Shown here: piece by piece, positions 30,289 through 34,380 of the stretch
Position numbering within the stretch: the first letter of the stretch is position 1
Layout of the letters: each line of letters starts with the position of its first letter
NCBI GenBank assembly: GCA_017444485.1
Contig: JAFSWM010000096.1
Location: forward strand, 1 to 34,380
Origin: Bacteroidaceae bacterium
Lineage (GTDB): Bacteria > Bacteroidota > Bacteroidia > Bacteroidales > Bacteroidaceae
Direction: 5' to 3'
Length of the DNA: 34,380 nt
The notes under the pieces: model-generated
What the model was told of the DNA's origin: nothing
Database searches by the model: none
The model's input: only the letters and a program-made list of their open reading frames with translations
Made by a program: the position numbers and the translations under genes

Positions 30289-31809
30289 TTAGGGCTTGTA
30301 CACGGCCTGTCCTGTGGCCTCGTCGTCGTATATGACCTGGCGGAACTGCTCGGGGCTGACGCTGACGCGCGAGCGGGTGAGTTCGGGCACGTTGTAACTC
30401 TTGAAGAATAGCCTGTGGTACTCGGGGTCCTGCTGCGGCAGGATGAAGGCTTTACGGGCCTTGCCGTCGGGCCCGAAGTAGGCTATGGCGGGACGGGTGA
30501 AGTTGCCATCCTCGCGCCGCGATGAGAAGACGAACCAGCGTGCGTTGCTGCTCCATGTGTGGTAACTATCCTGCTCGGGGCTGTTGGATTCGGTGAGCGG
30601 ATAGATGTCGCCGGTTTCAAGATTCTTCACCCACTGGTCGCTCGAACTATGCCAGATGTGGAACTGCCCGAACTGCCCTAGTGTGAACAGCAGGTATTTG
30701 CCATCGGGACTCACGCGGGGCACGGTGGCGCTGAGCCCCATGGAGTCGCACCGCACCTCAAGCCGCGGTTGGGAGAAGCGGTGCGTCTGCGGGTCGAAAT
30801 CCATGGAATAGATGTTGTAGCGGATGCTGTCGTAGGAGGCCAGCACGATGTCGGCATGGACGCTGTCGGGGGTGTTCTCAAAGCGGGGCATATGAGCCGA
30901 GCAGTAAAAGAGTTTCCTGCCATCGGGCGACCAGCAGGGGAAGGTCTCCATGTCGGTGCGCGTCTTGAGGATGTTGGTCAGTGTGTTGTGCTCCACATCG
31001 AAGAACACGAGGTCGCTGCCGTAGTCCACCACCTCAATCTTGTCCTTGTGCTGCATCTGGAAGGCCTGGCCTGTGAGGTTTGAGGAAAATACCACCCAGG
31101 GCTGCGAGGGGTGCCAGGTGGGGTAGACACAATTGGAAAGCACGGAATCAACCTTCATATTCATCTTGCGCACCTTGCCGTTATCCACAAAGATGGTGCC
31201 ACCATGGTTGGCGCGGACGTGGAAGAGCATCCGCCGCGTGTCGTACCCCTGATAGTTGTGGCAATTGATGCAGTGGTTGTGCTCCTCCTCATAGGAGCGG
31301 TTGTTCTCGTAGATGACGAATTCGTCAAAACTCTCCAAGTCGCGCTGATAGAGACCGAGTTGGCGGTAGAGTTCATAACTGGGCTCAATGAGGCGGTAGG
31401 AAAGGTAGCGGTCGATGGGTTCCTGGGCCACATCAAGGTGCCATGCGGGTAGGCTCACCCATTCGCCATCTCGTTTGGCATAGAGCGTCACGGTGAGCCG
31501 CTGCCCCTTGTTTGCACTCAGCAGGGCTGTCCAGGCCACGGCGTCGAACTGAAGTTTGCCGTCACTGCCCGCAGCTGCCACGAGCGACTCGCCCTGGCCC
31601 TCAATAGCGGCCACAAAAGCATCGCCAGCATTCTCGGTGAGGAAGTTGAGCGGAGCGATGTTAGGCGGGATGGTCACATCGCGATAGTCCGGATAGATAA
31701 CAGCCGTCTCCTCCACGGCACGGGCACCCTCGGGCACCTTGACTTCGGGCTTGCAGGAAATGCACAGAACTGCCGCCACGATATAGAGATAGAATGTATA
31801 GCGTTTCAT
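30289..31809 (-). CDS. PD40/TolB-like beta-propeller lipoprotein with CxxCH motif
   Basis: A 506-residue predicted lipoprotein (MKRYTFYLYIVAAVLCISC, lipidated Cys19). Residues about 25-140 are a beta-rich N-terminal region. A CxxCH motif (Cys180, Cys183, His184 in HCINCHNYQG) follows, the pattern that binds haem c when processed. Then comes a propeller with repeated WSPDG/SPDGK strands (FPCWSPDGRKLFYCSA; PRVSPDGKYLLFTLG; SSNARWFVFSSRREDG). Related Bacteroidota proteins pair this motif with PD40 repeats; their role is unclear to me. The gene follows the membrane-protein gene after 42 bases, probably as one transcript. Its stop codon abuts a TAACAACCTCA repeat. Confidence 0.8.
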   Translation of the reverse strand: MKRYTFYLYIVAAVLCISCKPEVKVPEGARAVEETAVIYPDYRDVTIPPNIAPLNFLTENAGDAFVAAIEGQGESLVAAAGSDGKLQFDAVAWTALLSANKGQRLTVTLYAKRDGEWVSLPAWHLDVAQEPIDRYLSYRLIEPSYELYRQLGLYQRDLESFDEFVIYENNRSYEEEHNHCINCHNYQGYDTRRMLFHVRANHGGTIFVDNGKVRKMNMKVDSVLSNCVYPTWHPSQPWVVFSSNLTGQAFQMQHKDKIEVVDYGSDLVFFDVEHNTLTNILKTRTDMETFPCWSPDGRKLFYCSAHMPRFENTPDSVHADIVLASYDSIRYNIYSMDFDPQTHRFSQPRLEVRCDSMGLSATVPRVSPDGKYLLFTLGQFGQFHIWHSSSDQWVKNLETGDIYPLTESNSPEQDSYHTWSSNARWFVFSSRREDGNFTRPAIAYFGPDGKARKAFILPQQDPEYHRLFFKSYNVPELTRSRVSVSPEQFRQVIYDDEATGQAVYKP

Positions 31810-31851
31810 CGCATGATAGGTTTTAGGATTCCACATTGAAGGCGGGCCCTG

Positions 31852-33639
31852 TCAGTTCACACCCGCACTCTCATGCTTGCGCACCTGTTCAGGATTGTTG
31901 TTCTCGCAGTAGTAGTAATAGACATACGCGCCGAGCCAGTCTTTCTTCAATTCACGACGCATAGCCTCCTTATCCTTTGTAAAGGGAGCCACATCACGGC
32001 TGAAAGCAGCGATGGTCTGCTCTGTCATGGGGCTGATGGCACCTTGGAACTGTTTGAGGAAGTCAGCCCCGCCGTGTTTCAGACTATAGATCACCAACGC
32101 CTGCTGCATACAGTCGGGGAGCGGCCACCTCTTGGCCATGAAGATTTGTGCACGGGGGACAAAGGCGTTGAGGTCCTTACTATAGAGACAGGCAGCAGCA
32201 GAGGTGCGCAACACGGCATCGGGCCCCTCAGTGAGCCCCATGTTGTAGCCCAGGAACACGGGCTTGCGGAAGAGTTGCTCAAACGGGTGCCTATCGCGGA
32301 TACCCATCTGAAGAACATGGGACAGTTCGTTGTCCTGAGCAATGAGAGTCGTGTCGGAAATCATCGGCTCTATGCGGTCGCAGAATTCACCCTCAAAAGG
32401 ATTAGCACGCAGAATGGCGATATACTTCCTGGCAAGCCGCTCCTCCCCATTCAGCACAGCAGCCTTTGCCATCGTCTTGAGCCAGTGAAGACGAAGGCCC
32501 GACATTACCGTCAGTTCAAATGCCTCATGATAGGCACTATTGATGAGTCCCGCTGCAAGGTCGCAGTCGGGATTGAACAGCGTGTATTCGTCAGCAGGCT
32601 GGTCCTCGTCAAATTTCACCTTAGGGAAGTCGAAAGGCAAATCAAACAGGCCTTCAAGTAGGGCATCCTGATGCTCCAAGGCCAACGCGTAATAGGCTGC
32701 AACAGAGCGTGTGGGGCGATCTAATTCCAAAGCCGTCTGGCACATAGCCTCCCAATCCTGCTCCTCCATCAACCGCTGCATACGCGCCGTGGCAATCACA
32801 CTGTCATTTATCTGATACGCAGCAAACCATGATGCAACCCCTAAGAGAATCAAAACACCAGCGCCAGTAAGCGACTGACCCACACTCATGGAGGCGGCAG
32901 ATGCACTCCCGTCAGCAACCAAACAGACGCAACGGACAATAGCAAAGCAATAAACAAAGATAAACAGCGACAGCCAAGTAGCCGCAGGCCATGGAAGGAA
33001 GAAGAAAGCACAAGCCGAACCCGCTAAGGCAAATACACAGCCGACAACATACAACACACGTCGCCAAAGCGCGGTAGAAACCAAAAGGCGCTTTCCAGGT
33101 AGAACACCCTTTATCAGCGTAGCAACCATCAGCAATAGGCTCGCCCAAGTAGGAATGAGTACCACCCAAGACGGCTCACTGCGGTAGTACAGATTAAAGC
33201 CACGATAGAGTAACCAAGCGAAAAACACAAATGAAACAAGATGAGCCGCCCAAGCCCACTTACGAGGGATACGCGTCACATCGGCCAACATCATAGAGCA
33301 CGACACAAGCAACAAGGCCAGAACCGCACCACCCACTGGTGGATAGCGCAACAACGTCAGCACCCAACGCCCAGCATAGAACATCCATCCCATGCTCACA
33401 TCCGTCAAGTGCTTCATCTGCACAGCATCAGCGGAGACATAACTATTCTGCTCCACACGCCAAAGCACATCACCATAAACAAATGCCAAGAGTACAAAAA
33501 CCGTACAAAAGCCCACAAGCGACGGGAGCCACTGCCAAAACGCGCCAACCTCTTTGCTTGTTGCCTTTCCAGCCACTTTCGCAGGTGCCCCGATAGCAGG
33601 GCGAGACACCGAGGGGGAAGTCCTATGCTTCTTGCTCAT
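31852..33639 (-). CDS. Multi-pass membrane protein, DUF6057-like
   Basis: A 595-residue protein. After a basic N-terminus (MSKKHRTSPSVSRP) come about seven membrane spans within residues 35-280, then a helical soluble region of about 310 residues that looks TPR-like (RMQRLMEEQDWEAMCQTALE; ARKYIAILRANPFEGEF). It ends in NNPEQVRKHESAGVN. I believe it belongs to the Bacteroidota family DUF6057, but this is from memory of the pattern, and no function is known to me. It is the first gene of a two-gene unit with the CxxCH propeller lipoprotein. A TACTTTCG box lies 26 bases upstream. Confidence 0.75.
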   Translation of the reverse strand: MSKKHRTSPSVSRPAIGAPAKVAGKATSKEVGAFWQWLPSLVGFCTVFVLLAFVYGDVLWRVEQNSYVSADAVQMKHLTDVSMGWMFYAGRWVLTLLRYPPVGGAVLALLLVSCSMMLADVTRIPRKWAWAAHLVSFVFFAWLLYRGFNLYYRSEPSWVVLIPTWASLLLMVATLIKGVLPGKRLLVSTALWRRVLYVVGCVFALAGSACAFFFLPWPAATWLSLFIFVYCFAIVRCVCLVADGSASAASMSVGQSLTGAGVLILLGVASWFAAYQINDSVIATARMQRLMEEQDWEAMCQTALELDRPTRSVAAYYALALEHQDALLEGLFDLPFDFPKVKFDEDQPADEYTLFNPDCDLAAGLINSAYHEAFELTVMSGLRLHWLKTMAKAAVLNGEERLARKYIAILRANPFEGEFCDRIEPMISDTTLIAQDNELSHVLQMGIRDRHPFEQLFRKPVFLGYNMGLTEGPDAVLRTSAAACLYSKDLNAFVPRAQIFMAKRWPLPDCMQQALVIYSLKHGGADFLKQFQGAISPMTEQTIAAFSRDVAPFTKDKEAMRRELKKDWLGAYVYYYYCENNNPEQVRKHESAGVN

Positions 33640-33664
33640 TTCCTAATGATTTTGAATTCACCGG

Positions 33665-33672
33665 CGAAAGTA
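33665..33672 (-). promoter_or_regulatory. Near-consensus -7 box for the DUF6057-like gene
   Basis: On the minus strand TACTTTCG, one base off TAnnTTTG, 26 bases before the start. Confidence 0.35.
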
Positions 33673-33751
33673 CTAAAACCTAAAACACCCGCAAAAACAT
33701 TACCCAAAAAGTGGCTTATACACCAAAAAGTCAACCCCCTCTTCCTCTCCC

Positions 33752-33759
33752 TACCTTTG
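33752..33759 (+). promoter_or_regulatory. Candidate -7 box for the DUF4373-like gene
   Basis: TACCTTTG, an exact TAnnTTTG match, 34 bases before the ATG at 33793. Confidence 0.45.
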
Positions 33760-33792
33760 TCCCCACTAAACATATAACATATTCTGTTAAAA

Positions 33793-34380
33793 ATGGGAAA
33801 AATGAGGACGAACGGAAGAGGGAGCGGTGCGGACGCCAATGGGAGTGCGCGCACGAAAGGGAGCGGTGCGGACACCAATGGGAGTGCGCGCACGAAAGGG
33901 AGCGGTGCGGACGCGGGCACAAGAAGTGCGGACGCGGGCACAAGAAGTGCGGAAGCGGGCACAAGAAGTGCGGAAGCGGGGGACGCCTTTATGGGTAAGG
34001 ACGCGGGGGTTATGGTGAACGGGAACACGGGAGCGGGGAGCGTGAACGCGGGAGCGGGGTTGGCCTTTGTGGGGACGGGTTTGCGCGGTGGTGGTGCGGG
34101 GGCTGCTGATTGGTTTCCGCATGGGGCGGGGCTTCGTAATGATATGCGTGTGCGGGCGCTGCGTAGGCGGTGTGGTGCGAGTGGTTATGCGGTGTGGCTG
34201 ATGCTCTTGGAGGCGCTGGCTGCGCGGGATGGTTTCCGCATGGAGTGGGATGGTTTGAGCCAGGAGTTGGTGGCTGCTGACTTTGATGTGGAGTGCGAGG
34301 AACTGGTGGCTGTGGTGGAGGTTTGTGTGCGGCTGGGGCTTCTTGCTTTCTATGCTATACCGGCGGGCGGTGCTATACCC
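33793..34380 (+). CDS. DUF4373 (Lin1244/Lin1753-like) protein, partial at the right edge
   Basis: An open frame of 196 codons from ATG (33793; a second Met at 33802) to the window end without a stop. Residues about 107-190 (ADWFPHGAGLRNDMRVRALR, then GASGYAVWLMLLEALAARDG and a LGLLAFYA segment) match the N-terminal domain of DUF4373/Lin1244-like proteins, which are common in Bacteroidota and often linked to phage or mobile-element replication genes. The first 100 residues are low-complexity: GSGADANGSARTK-type units, then AGTRSAD/AGTRSAE units. Codons are rich in GGG, GGT, GCG and GTG, unlike the C-ending codons of nearby genes, which hints at transfer. Function unknown. Confidence 0.72.
   Translation, partial: MGKMRTNGRGSGADANGSARTKGSGADTNGSARTKGSGADAGTRSADAGTRSAEAGTRSAEAGDAFMGKDAGVMVNGNTGAGSVNAGAGLAFVGTGLRGGGAGAADWFPHGAGLRNDMRVRALRRRCGASGYAVWLMLLEALAARDGFRMEWDGLSQELVAADFDVECEELVAVVEVCVRLGLLAFYAIPAGGAIP
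33820..33980 (+). repeat. In-frame 39-bp and 21-bp tandem repeats in the DUF4373-like gene
   Basis: A 39-base unit (start GGGAGCGGTGCGGACGCCAA) occurs twice with one base change plus a partial third copy, then a 21-base unit (GGCACAAGAAGTGCGGACGC-like) about three times. Unit lengths are multiples of three, so copy-number change would keep the frame. Confidence 0.8.

Noticed and set aside
33241-33777. Long plus-strand frame opposite the DUF6057-like gene.
   Set aside because: It is a His/Ser/Pro-rich antisense shadow of a well-supported coding region.
33636-34122. Minus-strand frames opposite the repetitive start of the DUF4373-like gene.
   Set aside because: They are repetitive Pro/Ala/Arg translations with no domain; only the plus frame leads into a recognisable domain.

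Overview
The window looks like a chromosomal segment of a Bacteroidales bacterium (phylum Bacteroidota), probably Prevotellaceae-like, with a fairly GC-rich coding complement. The lineage call rests on gene order and families typical of that group (hpt-adk-obg-pgeF; a PASTA protein with rluD, ddl and a glycerolipid acyltransferase; nusB-yajC-ybbR-coaE followed by a DUF5606-like gene; a NigD-like lipoprotein; a Ser-type sulfatase). It also rests on repeated TAnnTTTG promoter boxes, the -7 element of Bacteroidota, near gene starts. I cannot name the genus. No tRNA, rRNA, CRISPR array, integrase or transposase gene was seen.

Layout. 107-2881 (minus): pyrE and a secreted GH27 alpha-galactosidase. 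3049-6324 (plus): an overlapping trio of epimerase, PAP2 membrane phosphatase and bleomycin-hydrolase-type aminopeptidase. 6409-9148 (plus): phosphate butyryltransferase and a butyrate kinase fused in frame to an IspD/TarI-type cytidylyltransferase. 9266-12454 (plus): hpt, adk, obg, pgeF. 12707-14284 (minus): a membrane Ser/Thr kinase without PASTA domains, divergent from 14423-19808 (plus): PASTA membrane protein, rluD, ddl, acyltransferase, NigD-like lipoprotein, GNAT. 20050-24635 (plus): phosphoglucosamine mutase, sulfatase, subtilase. 24753-29943 (plus): nusB, yajC, ybbR, coaE, two small conserved or hypothetical genes, an M15 peptidase lipoprotein. 30289-33639 (minus): a CxxCH-containing PD40 lipoprotein and a multi-pass membrane protein. 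33793 to the right edge (plus): the start of a DUF4373-like gene with a repetitive N-terminus and a codon use unlike its neighbours.

Most genes are housekeeping: nucleotide salvage and synthesis, ribosome and rRNA maturation, peptidoglycan precursors, lipid acylation, CoA synthesis, Sec export. The cell-envelope genes around 12.7-18.4 kb suggest a module in which a kinase and a separate PASTA protein replace the fused PASTA kinases of Gram-positive bacteria; this is an inference.

The most unusual layer is intergenic. Five short repeat types occupy the gaps: TTGAACA/TTGACCA heptads, AACCTTAA/AACCTCAA arrays with a shared GGGCTGCGCGACG core, a GC-rich palindrome in three copies, a 23-bp and a 21-bp tandem repeat. 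Several stop codons lie inside these repeats, one gene start appears to be displaced by one, and an 81-bp unit with a recognisable promoter sits almost unchanged in front of both hpt and ddl. The other standout is the Buk-IspD/TarI fusion.
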